From contig JACCLO010000012.1 of assembly GCA_029448655.1 (NCBI GenBank), forward strand, positions 1,054,001 through 1,118,000: a DNA stretch of 64,000 nucleotides, in the 5' to 3' direction. Under the pieces are notes generated by a model, which searched no databases, was not told the DNA's origin, and saw only the letters and a list, made by a program, of their open reading frames with translations. Numbering within the stretch: the first letter of the stretch is position 1; every line of letters starts with the position of its first letter. Source of the DNA: Wolfiporia cocos. Its lineage: Eukaryota > Basidiomycota > Agaricomycetes > Polyporales > Phaeolaceae. Of the stretch, positions 22,512 through 33,477 are shown one piece after another. Made by a program: the position numbers and the translations under genes.

Positions 22512-23812
22512 TTATGAAGCGCTGTGGGCAGCGCCCTCGGGTGGTATCGGCGTCGATGCACCAGACGGGTTTTGGGATGCGGCTGCAGAGCCCGGGGCAG
22601 CAATCTCACCTGTGGGATCGCGAAGGTAGCTGCGCAGAAAGTTCCGCCAAGGAGCTTTGGAAGGGACAAAGTGGCCTGAGCTGATCTCAGACTTATCCGC
22701 CTCATGTCTGATGATATAGGATACACGCACCGCCATCGTGGTACTCAACACGCTTGTTGCCAGACACATCGAGCAGCGTCTTGGACCGCTCTTCAACTAC
22801 GATCACGTCCGTCCTGCCAAGTACGTGTAGTGTCGGAGTAGTGTACGTGGACGCGAAGATCTTATCGCATAGCGGACTGCGAGGCCGGAAACCGGCAGCC
22901 GCTATGCAGAATTGCCTATGCGCACAATAGCACGTATTAGAGCTGCCATCGAGTATCCACAGGGCAAACGTGAATGCTGTGACCTACAGTGGCGGATGGG
23001 GCGGCTTCCCGTCAACCAAGAATGGCGGGTGAACTTCTGGCTTCTCGAGCTTACGGAAGGAAAAGAAAGCGATCACTATTTGATCGGGGTCTTGGGAAGT
23101 AGACGCAGCCACTTACCAATGCCGCGAGGATAGCAGCCATCGCGGCACCCTGACTTATCGATGATGTCGATACTTGAGAACAAGTCGACAGCACACTGCT
23201 GAGCAATCATACCTGAATCCGAATACACCCTTCGGTGCAAACATAACACCGCATCAGCTGGGTCCAGCTGGGCAAACCATCTGTATTACTTACAGCATAG
23301 CTGTCTTTCGCTAGGACATCCCGAAGGAACGCCAGCGAATCCTCGAGGCCGTATGTCTGAGTACGTTCTGCATCCGCTCGCCACCACCCGCGCGGAGCAA
23401 GCGCAGGATCCTGCTCCTCGGCCGCTTCTTGCGCGCCAAGGTCCTCAAGCGAGTTGGAACTGGTAGACAGCGTGTTGAGATACGCCATGTCGACAGGCGT
23501 TAGCACATATGGGGCATCAATGAAGACTGTCAGGGAAGTAAATAAATGATCGGACGAGCGGGGTATGAGGGTTATTCGCACCCAATTCAATCTCCTTTCC
23601 GCATGTTTTGCGAAGAGCACCCATCTGACCGGAAACGTCAGCGCGCTGATCGCATTCATTGCTCAAGACTCCGTCACCCGCTTGCTAAAGATCGTCGCGC
23701 TCTGCGCATACCTAGAGCAATGCAGTACAGTTGAGCCAACCACAATTGGTGCATTCAGAACACGCTAGACTCGCCCGTGCAACATCAAAACCTTGCGAGG
23801 AGCCGAAGCCAT
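22512..23812 (-). CDS. FSH1-family serine hydrolase (alpha/beta hydrolase)
   Basis: Small cytosolic hydrolase related to yeast Fsh1 and human OVCA2. The ATG at 23812 encodes MASAPRKVLMLHGYAQSATI across the first splice. Later exons give KR, MGALRKTCGKEIEL, FIDAPYVLTPVDM, APRGWW, YGLEDSLAFLRDVLAKD, and the nucleophile elbow GFSQG (Ser split by an intron between about 23215 and 23160). These are followed by QGAAMAAILAAL, LEKPEVHPPFLVDG, CDKIFASTYTTPTLHVLG, the Asp-bearing RTDVIVVEERSKTLLDVSGN and the catalytic His in DGGHFVPSKAPWRNFL. The stop TAA is at 22512-22514. The first intron starts with GC rather than GT. Exon limits around 22930-23000 are unsure. The catalytic triad appears complete. 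Confidence 0.85.
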
Positions 23813-24574
23813 GTCTTGCTTGCAATGTTCTTGAACGGACCAGTGGAAACGACGCAGCCGCGAGATCGAGGTGGTTTGAGATCAAGGAGTCGGCGACGGT
23901 GTGCGATCCGATCTCCGGTATCCGCACGTGTTGTGTGATCTGTGGCGCAGATCTACTCATCAAATGTCAGTGGCACTGGCAATCGTTCAAGATTTACTCA
24001 CATGCCCCGCTGCGAGAGCCTTCCCCGTGAGATCCGTCACCAGGCATCCGAAATTTGGTTTTTACTGACACACAGCTCGAAAAATGATATTCGATAGAAC
24101 TGAGATGACGCAACTGCTATGATGCGAGTCGCAAGCTTTGTCACTTGTCAGTGCACAAATTACTTTGGTTCCATGTACTTTGTACGAGCAAGGTTGGACT
24201 CATTCATTTCAGCATTTGAGATACTAATGTTCATTTTGGAGAGACCGGAATTTATATCTCTGACCTGCATGAATACCTCCTGGTCCATATTGATGATGAA
24301 GGATTGGTGCAAGGGGGGGTAAATGAGCCATATTCCATATATGTATATGGTAGTGGCATTATTTTTACAAGTGTAGATGCTCACCTCTGGTGTCAATATG
24401 CACTCCCACAGCCAAGTGATTGCAAGTGCATGTTACACTCCTGCTCAATCATCTAGTCCTGATTTTCTGAACACAAGACAGCTTGCCAGGCCCATTGTAT
24501 TCATCTTGATGTGCAATCCCAGGTAGCACCCACATCATTTCTATTCCATGTGACGAACATGTTCAAGCTTACAT
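23813..24574. other. Upstream/intergenic region, no gene seen
   Basis: Contains the presumed promoter of the FSH1-type gene near 23813-24050; beyond that AT-rich sequence with only short frames. Confidence 0.4.
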
Positions 24575-24576
24575 TA

Positions 24577-25155
24577 AGATAGGCGACATAAGGAACAGGC
24601 ACCTTTATGTAAGCATCACATGACGCTTACTAAGCCGCCAAATCTGGCCACGATTTCTGGAAAGATTTGAGATAGCATATTTTGAGTAGCTCAAAATTAC
24701 AGTACATACCATGCGGTCTGTTTCCAATGTTTTGCTCCTGAGTAGTGTGGTCATTACCAGTGAAATTGGAGCAAGTATAAATCTCCAGCGCTCCATAAGC
24801 TTAGAGGCGCTGGACCTGAGCGCTGGTTACAGCACGTGATGTACCAATAAGGCAATCTTAAAGCGCCTAGATACTATGTAAGCCGCCAAATCCCATCTTT
24901 GAAAATAATATTATTGCCCCAGATTGCTCGGCACGGCGAGAAATGCATTTTGACCAACTTCACTTTTCAATGAAATAACTCAACATTGAGCACATATCTG
25001 GAGATTCTGCTTCCTGGGGCTTGAGCTATGCAAGCAGAGATATCAATCCTAGCAAATAGTTTGCTTCTGACATTTCTGTGGCTGGCGGAATAAACTCTTC
25101 AAATGTCGGCGCTTGTGGCTTACATAAAGGTGCCAGTTCCTGGTGTCGCCTATCT
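24577..25155. mobile_element. TIR element (mariner-like MITE), 579 bp
   Basis: The ends are inverted repeats of about 40 bp: AGATAGGCGACATAAGGAAC at the left and AGATAGGCGACACCAGGAAC in reverse complement at the right, continuing GGCACCTTTATGTAAGC on both sides. TA flanks both ends (24575-24576 and 25156-25157). The inner part also has repeated AAGCCGCCAAATC motifs. No transposase ORF is present. Confidence 0.75.
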
Positions 25156-25157
25156 TA

Positions 25158-26275
25158 GTGCCATGGGCCTATAGCTATTGTATGCGTCCCTAGCTTCATT
25201 GCTTATGTGTGACACAGAAATTCACTTATAGATGTTGAAGTGGCTTTGAGGTGAGGTAAAATGAGTCCAAGTGAGTTAGAGAGTCAGGCAATTACTGAGT
25301 AATGATGCTGATATATTGAAGAGATCAAATCTAAGTCTACAATGGCTTAGAGGCAGGCTTATATATGTGATGGGTAAGACCCCTGATACTTAGGTAGGAC
25401 TACTGCTACACTAGGGCATAAGGCTAACAACCAGTAATGGTGTTGCCTGAGGCATATGTTAATCTCTGGACACACTGACTGAGTGAGCACAGGGGATGAT
25501 GTCAGTAATGATGTATAAAGGCTGGACTGTGTCTAAGGTCTAGGTGTGGAATGTTAGAGAAACTGGTGTCGAAATTTACAGGAAGGCACCCACTCAAGAG
25601 GCTATGCACTCCCTTTTGGACTTCAGGGACTCCATCTGGATAGGTTCAAATGCACAGCATAGGTACATACAATCCATCCCCTTTTATGCTAATGGTGACT
25701 CATCTGCCTGTACCACCCTGATTATCAGCCTCTTGACTCCTGCTGCACCCTGCCATTCTGCCTTGGCATACTATTGACTCCGATCAATGCATGACTCCAA
25801 TCACACCATTGTGCGCCAAGCATGTTGACTTTCAGCAATGAGTGGAACCCAGTGGAACCTTGTAGAAGGTTTGAGAAGCTACAGGTACAGATGTAGATGA
25901 TGAGAACCAAGATAAGGTAAGGACTGATTATATAATACAAGATAAGTGTTTGGCTTGAGCAGCAGCGAAAGGTAAATGATAGATAGCTTGTAGAAATAGC
26001 AGATAAACACAAATAAACTGAGGAAAATGCTAGAAAATTATGGTTAGTATGACAATGTGCTTGCTGCTCACTCTCCTCATCTGAAGAATCTATGTGTGTA
26101 TCAATCTCTGCCCAGGACTGTAACATGTCACAAATATTAGGGAAAGACCTAATAAAATGCCAAAGTGACATGGTCAAATGAGACAAAGACATGTAGTTTC
26201 AAAGGCTAATAACCCACCAAAAAGTGTGGGAAAATGAACTTAATAAGTAGTGGGACTCCCATTGACAAGTGACTT
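25158..26275. other. AT-rich intergenic sequence, no gene seen
   Basis: The sequence is depleted in CpG and has only short frames; the longest (about 155 codons, minus, 25725-26192) lacks any recognisable motif and is likely chance. It is probably old repeat DNA. Confidence 0.4.
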
Positions 26276-26400
26276 GTATTATGATTATTTTATTTTTGAC
26301 ACACAAAGAACTCACCATTGTTTGAGTATGATACAGGGACTTGTTGCATGACCAACCTAACACAAAACTTCCTGGCATACTGTACAACCCAGTGAGGAAG
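26276..26400 (-). mobile_element. Truncated family-A LTR fragment
   Basis: The reverse-oriented sequence TATGATTATTTTATTTTTGA, then AAGAACTCACCATTG and ACAGGGACTTGTTGCATGACCAACC, corresponds to the 3' end of the family-A LTR. Homology fades after about 26380. Confidence 0.55.
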
Positions 26401-26677
26401 TAGCCAGCATATACAAACACCTCTAGGGAAAGGCCTAGGGCATGCAGACAAGCATGCAGTGAGAGGAGAGTTAAGCCCAACATCGAGAATATCAAGACTG
26501 ATGTGTAAGCCTCAGTCATAATAGACTATATACACATGTTGTTGTGGTCATTTTATCTTTTGGATACTCACAGAACTCACCATTGGGTGTATACAATACA
26601 GGGACTTGTTGTGCAACCAACACCCCTGGGATTCGTGGTCTCATTGGGCTCAACCCTGATTGTACTAGCTTACTGGT

Positions 26678-27219
26678 TGCTACGGTTTTTCCAGGTACAC
26701 TTGAATATCCCAGTTGACACCTCACTGTGAATGAGGACTTAGCGTTCAACCGCTACACTGCGCACTTCTATTTCTAGGGGCCTCCGCTCAACCGTAGGCC
26801 CTGTTTCATGTATAACAACCCTATGCCCACTCTTCGTGCTTGCATCACATTCTAGCTGATATTCTGTGTCTAACCACAGTACTTCTATGTTTCATCCCTT
26901 GTTGTGCTCAACTGCAATGCTTCTCCTTTGTCCCTTATACCGTTAGCACGATGGACTTAATAGTAGCAGTACCAAGGACACCATGACCCTGATAAATGAA
27001 TCGCAGTATATAACCTGATGTAAGTACCGGTTGAGTTCCTCAGCTCAACCTTGTTGAATTACAAGGATCTTATACTCATTCTCAAAGGCTTGAGCAATTA
27101 AGCCTACAGCTTGTATATCAACGCTCTGACTCTGAGGAGTCTGACAAGTAGTGCGCTACTTGATATACTGAGTAACTCAACTTAGTTATTCACACTAAAT
27201 GGATATTCGATCTGTAACA
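26678..27219 (-). mobile_element. Solo LTR nested in the LTR at 26540 (TSD CTGGT)
   Basis: A 542-bp block TGCTACGGTTTTTCC...GATCTGTAACA flanked by CTGGT (26673-26677 and 27220-27224). It contains TTCCTCAGCTCAACCTTGTTG and CTTATACTCATTCTCAAAG, so it is a diverged relative of family A in reverse orientation. Confidence 0.8.
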
Positions 27220-27456
27220 CTGGTGTCATTTCAGGACTGACAGATCCAACTCTGTCATCATTTCATATTTATCTTATGATTGACTGATGGTGCTCAACCA
27301 CCATACCCCTATCATTATAACCTATCATTACAGATGCATTGCTACATATTGATCATACATTTCAGACTAGGTCAAACATAGTAGCAGTAACATCAGGGAT
27401 GCATAGGACCATAGATACTCTATGTAGTATATAAACTCATGCAACTGTGGTTGAGG

Positions 27457-28028
27457 TGTCACAGAATATCCAGGGGGATATAGTAACAACCCTCGCTATA
27501 GGTTATACGGGCGGCGCTAGGCGTACGCCGCTCCTCTATGCCTCAGCCACCTCCACGTACGTCTCACTAGCTTGCTGGTCACCTGACTGTTAGGTTAGCG
27601 CTGTAGGGTAGCGCGCGCCTCAGGTACTCATGCCACGGTCACATTATGTATCACATGCCTCGCTTATGTAATTACTTACCTCAGCTGTTAGGGCGGTGCT
27701 GCGCACAGGCCAGCACTTAAGGGTAGACACTTAGCGTACAGTTCGCGCATGTATATAAGATACGACGAGATGTGGGCTTATTCCCCATCTCTAAGATTCT
27801 CGACAACTGGGCTTGGCCCCTTTCTTACTCCGCTCTGTGTGCGACTCGCCTTAGGGCGTCCTCTCCTTCTTGAGCCCTGCCAGCATGTCGTCGTAAGTAT
27901 CCTGTACGACGACTTCCATCATTCCGAGGGAATGCCTCTGCGACACTGCTAGCTGGCCCTTGAGGTGCAAGACCTTGGGGTTTACCCCTGCCTAGGGCAG
28001 GTCCCCACATCCGAGTACGTCTGTGTCA
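27457..28028 (+). mobile_element. Solo LTR, family B, copy 1 (TSD TGAGG), nested
   Basis: A 572-bp block TGTCACAGAATATCC...CGTCTGTGTCA flanked by TGAGG (27452-27456 and 28029-28033). A TATA motif (CATGTATATAAGATACG near 27748) is followed by GGGCTTATTCCCCATCTCTAAGATTC. Both are shared with the copy at 32636, giving a plausible LTR promoter in plus orientation. Confidence 0.85.
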
Positions 28029-28615
28029 TGAGGCTCTTCAGCTCAACCTTGTTGTAATAACAAGAGTCTTATACTTGTTCTCAAACAAAGGAGCCTTTGC
28101 TCAGTATTATCCATGAGCCCAGAAGACTAAGTCCTTGAAGTGCACACCTGACTTCTTGGACTTAGGCAAGTCATTGAACGACTTGCCCCTCAAACTAATT
28201 ATATCCTTTAACATGTACTGGATATTATGCTAGTCTTTCGATTTAGCACAGAATATTTAGAAATTTGAATATAGCGAACAGGCATACAAACCATACCAGA
28301 AGAATATTGCATGAATGACAAGCCTTGTCAACTTGGTACAGAAGATTTATATTCGACAATTCAAATATAGCAAATGGGTATATGACCCATAACACATGTG
28401 GCACTACTGGGTACAGTACTGCTCTAAACAAGGCCCAAGTGCACAGCTAGGCATTCCGCAGTATGATAATGTAATCTACTACCATGTGACCTGTACTGAG
28501 GGGTAGCTATGGCCCTACCATGAAGCACAGTGAAGGGGTCAGGTGACTAATAGACATGGGTTCCTGGGCTTGACCCCAGGGGTAGCATGCACCTATGTCA
28601 GGCTGGAAAAACTGT

Positions 28616-29890
28616 GACACAACCTCCCTGGAGACTCATGATTCTACTGAATGCAACCCAAGTTGTACTAGCTTACTAGGGCTTGTTTCAGATCCAACAG
28701 ATCCAACTCTGTCAACATTTCATATTTATCTACTAATTGACAGATGGGGTTCAACTGCCATATTCCTTATTATTGCTATCTGGGATGCATAGTATGATGT
28801 TCGGATTGTACATTTAATCAGCAATATTTAGAATGCAGTGGTGCAAATATAAAAATACAGAGCAGCAATACTGAAATCATAGGCAGCAATATAGTACGCT
28901 GCACAGCAATATAAGAAAGCAGCACAGCAATAGCAGCAGTATGACACAGCAATTATAGAAACGCTGTGCAGCAATATACAACAATATTCAGCTATAGGCT
29001 ATGGAGATTGTAGTTACATTACGTTTGGCAGTCGGAGTTTACATGTCTACAACCGATTGTATTGATCATACTATGGCACAGTTTCTAAGTACTCCGCATT
29101 CACTACCCATGGGCTTTTCTCCACTCACATCAAGTCGTCAGAAAAGAGTGGGGGCACCTTCTTCTCTTGCTGTGACGATGGTCCGGCACAATTGCCGATA
29201 CGAGAAAGTCCCACCACCGGTTGTGTAGCACTCAAGGTGAGTGAATGTGGTACGACAACTGGCGAAGGTAATTCAGGTAAAACATCGTCCAGTGCCCAGT
29301 CGGCTGGATAAAAGTCGAGTCCAGTCAGTTGTACAGGTTCGCAAAATTACGTTGTAGAGCTACAGCATTATCCCAATGCCACCAGCGTTCTGCAGCTTCC
29401 TGTCACACCAGTAAACTCATTTAAAGCCCCAATCTATGACCTCTCATAAGAAATTGAAAGTCTGTCCTATTGCTATTGCTGAGATAGCCCATGGCTGAAT
29501 ATTGTTGTATATTGCTGCACGGCATTTCTGTTATTGCTGCATTGCTTTCTTATATTGTTGTGCAGCGTATTGTATTGCTGCATTGCATTTAATATTTGCA
29601 GTGCTGCAAAAGATTAAATGTACAAACCGAATGTCATAGCATAGGACTTTGAATACTCAGCACAGTATATAAACTTTGCTCAGTATATTTGTGAGCCCTG
29701 AAGACTAAGTCCTCAAAGTGCCCTTTGACTTCTTGGACTTAGGTGAGTCATCTATATATATGCACCCTTGAACTTATATATCCTAGAACAGTGAGCTGGA
29801 TATCAAATGAAGCATTAGTTCCTTGGACTTGGTGTTGAGGAATTATATTCATGGACTTGAATATAGCAAACAGGTATACAACCCCTAACA
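28616..29890 (-). mobile_element. Truncated old family-A LTR split by a fold-back MITE
   Basis: The reverse-oriented family-A sequence resumes on both sides of the MITE at 28793-29638: on the left CTCCCTGGAGACTCATGATT, GATCCAACTCTGTCAACATT and GGGATGCATAG, on the right GCATAGGAC and AGTATATAAACT, finishing ACCCCTAACA at 29890. The LTR's distal end (left here) is missing, so no target duplication can be read. Confidence 0.65.
28793..29638. mobile_element. Fold-back MITE, 846 bp, with about 200-bp inverted arms
   Basis: The ends TATGATGTTCGGATTGTACATTTAATC-like (left) and its near-complement at the right are inverted. The arms, rich in CAGCAATAT on the left and ATATTGCTG on the right, extend to about 28995 and from about 29475. 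The element sits between two copies of GCATAG (28787-28792, 29639-29644) inside an old LTR. The 470-bp centre differs in composition (GGGCTTTTCTCCACTCACATC, GAGTGGGGGCACC) and has a 75-codon frame, possibly captured DNA. Confidence 0.7.
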
Positions 29891-30328
29891 ACTTGTCAAT
29901 GTGTGCCTTTTGGCCAAGTGGTTAAACCATCATGGTTTATAGCACTAGGGGTTCATTGCACACTCCATGGCATATCAGAAGTTACTTTTCTCCAACTTTA
30001 GTGCCTGGCTTTACTGATACAAGCATCAATCTCAAGCAAGGACTAGGCTAATAGTACTCACTCAAAAGCATATTGGTGATCTAGGTGTTCAAGGCATAAA
30101 AGGCCAAGATTAGTCTGGAGTGCTACCCAGCTTGAGGGCCAGTACATATGCTACTACTATTTGTACATCGTTTGGCTACTGTACAGTTCTTAGTCAGCCA
30201 TTATAGTCCATATTGGTATTATAATCCTATAATGGGTGTAGTACAGGTGTCTGGGGTCATGGTAGCCATTTGATGAGGGGTGTTTGGGGTCTTAGAATGT
30301 GATGTGAGGAGTGAGCACTTAGATAAGA
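29891..30328. other. Intergenic sequence with a tRNA-like stretch
   Basis: At about 29917-29983 GTGCCTTTTGGCCAAGTGG and, some 45 bp on, GGGGTTCATTGCACACTCC resemble degenerate A and B boxes of a tRNA-derived sequence. No coding region is seen. Confidence 0.3.
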
Positions 30329-31220
30329 CTAGCTTAATTACCCGTGGCTTCGCCACGGTCATACTGCTTTTTCCACTTCAATATATTATTCCAACCCATG
30401 TGTGCCTTTCTGAGATAATTGGGTTTTATTAAAAGCTACCTGTGGATCCCCTATGAATCTCATGTGCATTACCCATGGCTTCCCCAACTTCCCTCTTTTG
30501 TCTCTTGTCTCTGCCTGCTCAGCCACTTCTGACACCTTGCTGATCCTCGGTCTCATCGTCGCTTTGCTTGTAATACTGTGTAATGTGGTGTCAAAATGTT
30601 CTTCATTTTTTTTGCAATCTTTTGGCAGGCATCTACAGCACAGGCCATTTATGTTACAAAAATCCCTGTGGCATGAGGCATAAATCCCCGTGGCACAGAG
30701 CACAAATCCCCATGGCACGGGGCACAAATCCCTGTGGTGTGGGGTATTTACATTACAAAATCCCCATGCCACAGGACACAAATCCCCGTGGCACGGGGCA
30801 CAAATCTCCATGGCACAGAGCACAAATCCCTGTGGCATTGGGATACAAATCCCTGTGGCACGGGGCACAAATCCCCGTGGTGTGGGGTATTTACATTACA
30901 AAATCCCCATGCCACAGGACACAAATCCCTGTGGCATGGGCCACAAACCCCCATGGAATGGGCCACGAATCCCCGTGGTGTGGGGCACGAATCCCCGTGG
31001 TGTGGGGTATGAATCCCCGTGGCACAAATCCCCGTGGTGCAGGAACAGCGTGCAAAACGCGAGCTAGCAGCGCGCCTTGCAGGCGCTGGGCGTGGGAAAT
31101 CACCGGCGCCAGGCGCCCTATCTGGAATGACACCCATGGATGCCACGCGGCAAACGTGGACGCCAGGTGTGCTCCACGTGACCGCTCCCACGCGAGCCCC
31201 CGTTACTTATAGATAAGAGA
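30329..31220 (-). mobile_element. Non-autonomous Helitron-like element with expanded minisatellite
   Basis: On the minus strand it starts A|TCTCTTATCTATAAG and ends with hairpin CCGTGGCGAAGCCACGG, then GTAATTAAG and CTAG|T, which is the Helitron pattern (TC start, hairpin, CTAG end, A/T host flanks) with no target duplication. The same family occupies 1-135 and 136-646. Its middle carries a long array of the CCCCGTGGCACGGGGCACAAAT unit. The length is 892 bp and no helicase is encoded. Confidence 0.65.
30655..31048. repeat. Minisatellite with roughly 20-22 bp units
   Basis: About 16-20 variants of the unit CCCGTGGCACGGGGCACAAAT occur in tandem, plus a larger repeated block containing GGGGTATTTACATTACAAAATCCCCATGCCAC (twice, about 30745 and 30880). 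The long open frames on both strands across it are produced by the repetition, not by a gene. Confidence 0.85.
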
Positions 31221-31255
31221 TGGCTGGTTATGCCATGCCTGAGGCTGTTATGGGT

Positions 31256-31917
31256 CATATACCCATTTGTTATATTTGAGTTGCCAAATATAAATCTTCT
31301 GCACCAAGTCTACGGGACTTGTCATTCATGCAATATTCCTCTGTGCTAAGTCAAAAGTCTAGCATAATATCCAGTACATGTTAAAGGATATAATGAGTTT
31401 GAGGGGCAAGTCGTTCAATGACTTGCCTAAGTCTGAGAAGTCAAGTGTGACTTATTTCTGAGCTCGCAAATAATACTGAGCAAAGGCTCCTTTGTTTGAG
31501 AACAAGTATAAGACTCTTGTTATTACAACAAGGTTGAGCTGAAGAGCCTCAACCACAGCTGCATGAGTTTATATACTACATAGAGTATCTATGGTCCTAT
31601 GCATCCCTGATGTTACTGCTACTATGTTTGACCTAGTCTGAAATGTATGATAAATATGTAGCAATGCATCTGTAATGATAGGTTATAATGATAGGGGTAT
31701 GGTGGTTGAGCACCATCAGTCAATCATAAGATAAATATGAAATGATGACAGAGTTGGATCTGTCAGTCCTGAAATGACATTAGTAAGCCAGTATAGTCAG
31801 GGTTGAGCCCAATGAGACCATGAATCCCAGGGGTGTTGGTTGCACAACAAGTCCCTGTATTGTATTCATCCAGTGGTGAGTTCTGTGAGCATTTGGGAAA
31901 ATAAAATAATTGTAACA
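31256..31917 (+). mobile_element. Old solo LTR, family A (TSD GAGGC)
   Basis: A 662-bp block with ends TGTTATGGGTCATATACCC and ATAATTGTAACA, flanked by GAGGC (31251-31255 and 31918-31922). It aligns with young copies, but CpGs are mostly replaced by TpG or CpA (for example ACGGGTCGAATACCCG has become ATGGGTCATATACCCA). Confidence 0.88.
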
Positions 31918-31922
31918 GAGGC

Positions 31923-32630
31923 AATGAAATCAGCCTGACACAAACTTGTGTCATGTTTACTATAGTGTCTGTAGCAGGCCTATGGTGTGGGTTGCCAATC
32001 CACCAGAGGTCTCAGACTAGCACACAGAGTTAATCAAGCAAGTGGGACATGCCCCATTGTTACAATAACAGAACTGAGGTGTAACCTTCAGTTTGCGCAG
32101 TGTATATACATGAGGAAATCAATGCCATAGAGGCTACCCTAAAGGTGGTCCCTGTGCTACAGCAGATAAGTCTATGGAATGGTGATGTAAGCTGCAAGTC
32201 ATGTGGCCTAAGGGGGTGGTAGCATATGTGAGATAAGATGGATGCCATCTACTGGGCATGTGACTAGGTATGCATAAGAACATTAGTTTGATCCTGGCAT
32301 ATGGCAATATTGAGCATCACATAATAATCTGTGACACAGCCTGTGACACTTACATAAGCTTTCCACATTCCATATATGGTCAGCTAGTCACAAGACCTAG
32401 CCATAGCTAGGCACAGGACTATTCCACAACAGGTGGTGCCCTGGGCAGGTCCCCAAATCACAGACCAGGGCCTGATCAACCCTTTACCCTAGGCACTGCT
32501 TACAGCATGGTACCAAGTCCAGGAAAGCATGTAATGTTCTTGCATTACCAAGCATTCTTATAGGTAGTACAGTAGATAGCCAATAGGATATGTTTCCATT
32601 AGTGTACATGGGAACTCTTAGTCATGCCAT
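31923..32630. other. Intergenic sequence, no gene seen
   Basis: CpG-poor, with only frames of about 60 codons. Scattered LTR-like words occur, but there are no clear boundaries. Confidence 0.4.
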
Positions 32631-32635
32631 GTGAG

Positions 32636-33177
32636 TGTCACAGAACGTCCCAGAGAGGGTCTTGACATCCCTTACTGTATTGCAGAAGCGCCTCTAGGCT
32701 GCGAGGCTAAGTCTTTACTTACAGTTTCCTCACGTCGCGCCCATGTTATCTTATCAGACCATCTAACCTATTAGATTAGCGCTGTAGGGTAGCGCTGGCC
32801 TCAGGCCAGTACTTTAGGGCGGGACTAGTAGTATTGTTGCTCATGTATATAACATACGCCAGAATGGGGCTTACTCCCCATTCTTGAGATTCTCGACAAC
32901 AGACCTCTGGTCCCTTTCTCTCCAACCATCTGTGTGACTACTGGCCCGGGGCCCCACTCATCTGCCTTGCCTGTGAGTCATCCACGTTACATCGACTTAG
33001 TGGTAGCCATACCCATGTGGAGTGCCATTGGCGCTCCCGGTGGACTACTGTCAGTAGTCCCACCTGGGGAACGGTTTATGTGCGACGTTCACCGCTGTCG
33101 CGGCAGGCTTGCAGCTTGCGCATATGTGTAGGATCTCCCCTGTAGACAGGGTCCCACAGACTGGTGAGTCTGTGTCA
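32636..33177 (+). mobile_element. Solo LTR, family B, copy 2 (TSD GTGAG)
   Basis: A 542-bp block TGTCACAGAACGTCC...GTCTGTGTCA flanked by GTGAG (32631-32635 and 33178-33182). It shares with 27457-28028 the GCGCTGTAGGGTAGCGC palindrome, the CATGTATATAACATACG TATA region and GGGCTTACTCCCCATTC. Confidence 0.88.
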
Positions 33178-33182
33178 GTGAG

Positions 33183-33472
33183 CCATTAGTCAGATGGCTC
33201 CCCACTGCTTCCATCAGGCAACCAGCACACAGACCATTACCTTAGGGCAGGCATTGCTGCGTGTGCTGTAGCACTTGGTTTCTCATATATATATACAGGG
33301 CTGCTGTTGGGCCAGGTCCTCAGCTTTGCCCTCTTGTGTAATACACTGGGTATTCAGATTACCATTTCTTCTCAACACACATTTTGTGTCAACAAGTCCT
33401 TAAGGATTTATTTCAGTGAGTAATCTCACTTAGTTAGGCACTGAGAAGTTTTCTGTTGCAAGGATGGTGTTA
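33183..33472. other. Spacer between LTRs, no gene seen
   Basis: It has a TATATATATACAGGG motif near 33280 and TTGTGTAATACACTGGG, which could belong to another degenerate LTR. No boundaries can be defined. Confidence 0.3.
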
Positions 33473-33477
33473 TGGGT

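Larger units (their letters stand above)
26540..28394 (-). mobile_element. Old solo LTR, family A (TSD CATGT), carrying two nested LTRs
   Basis: It reads in reverse: it begins TGTTGTGGTCATTTTATC and ends TATATGACCCATAACA, flanked by CATGT (26535-26539 and 28395-28399). Between these ends the LTR is interrupted twice by other LTR-like blocks with their own duplications (26678-27219 and 27457-28028). With these removed the remaining segments (26540-26677, 27220-27456, 28029-28394) run in the order expected for one family-A LTR. It is CpG-depleted compared with copies 1-4. Confidence 0.8.

Noticed and set aside
30655..31048. CRISPR-like array
   Set aside because: The repeats are contiguous variants without unique spacers and the genome is eukaryotic.
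30386..31212. Overlapping ORFs of 125-209 codons with repeated NPRGTGHKSPW-like peptides
   Set aside because: They are translations of the minisatellite in the Helitron copy; both strands are open for the same reason.
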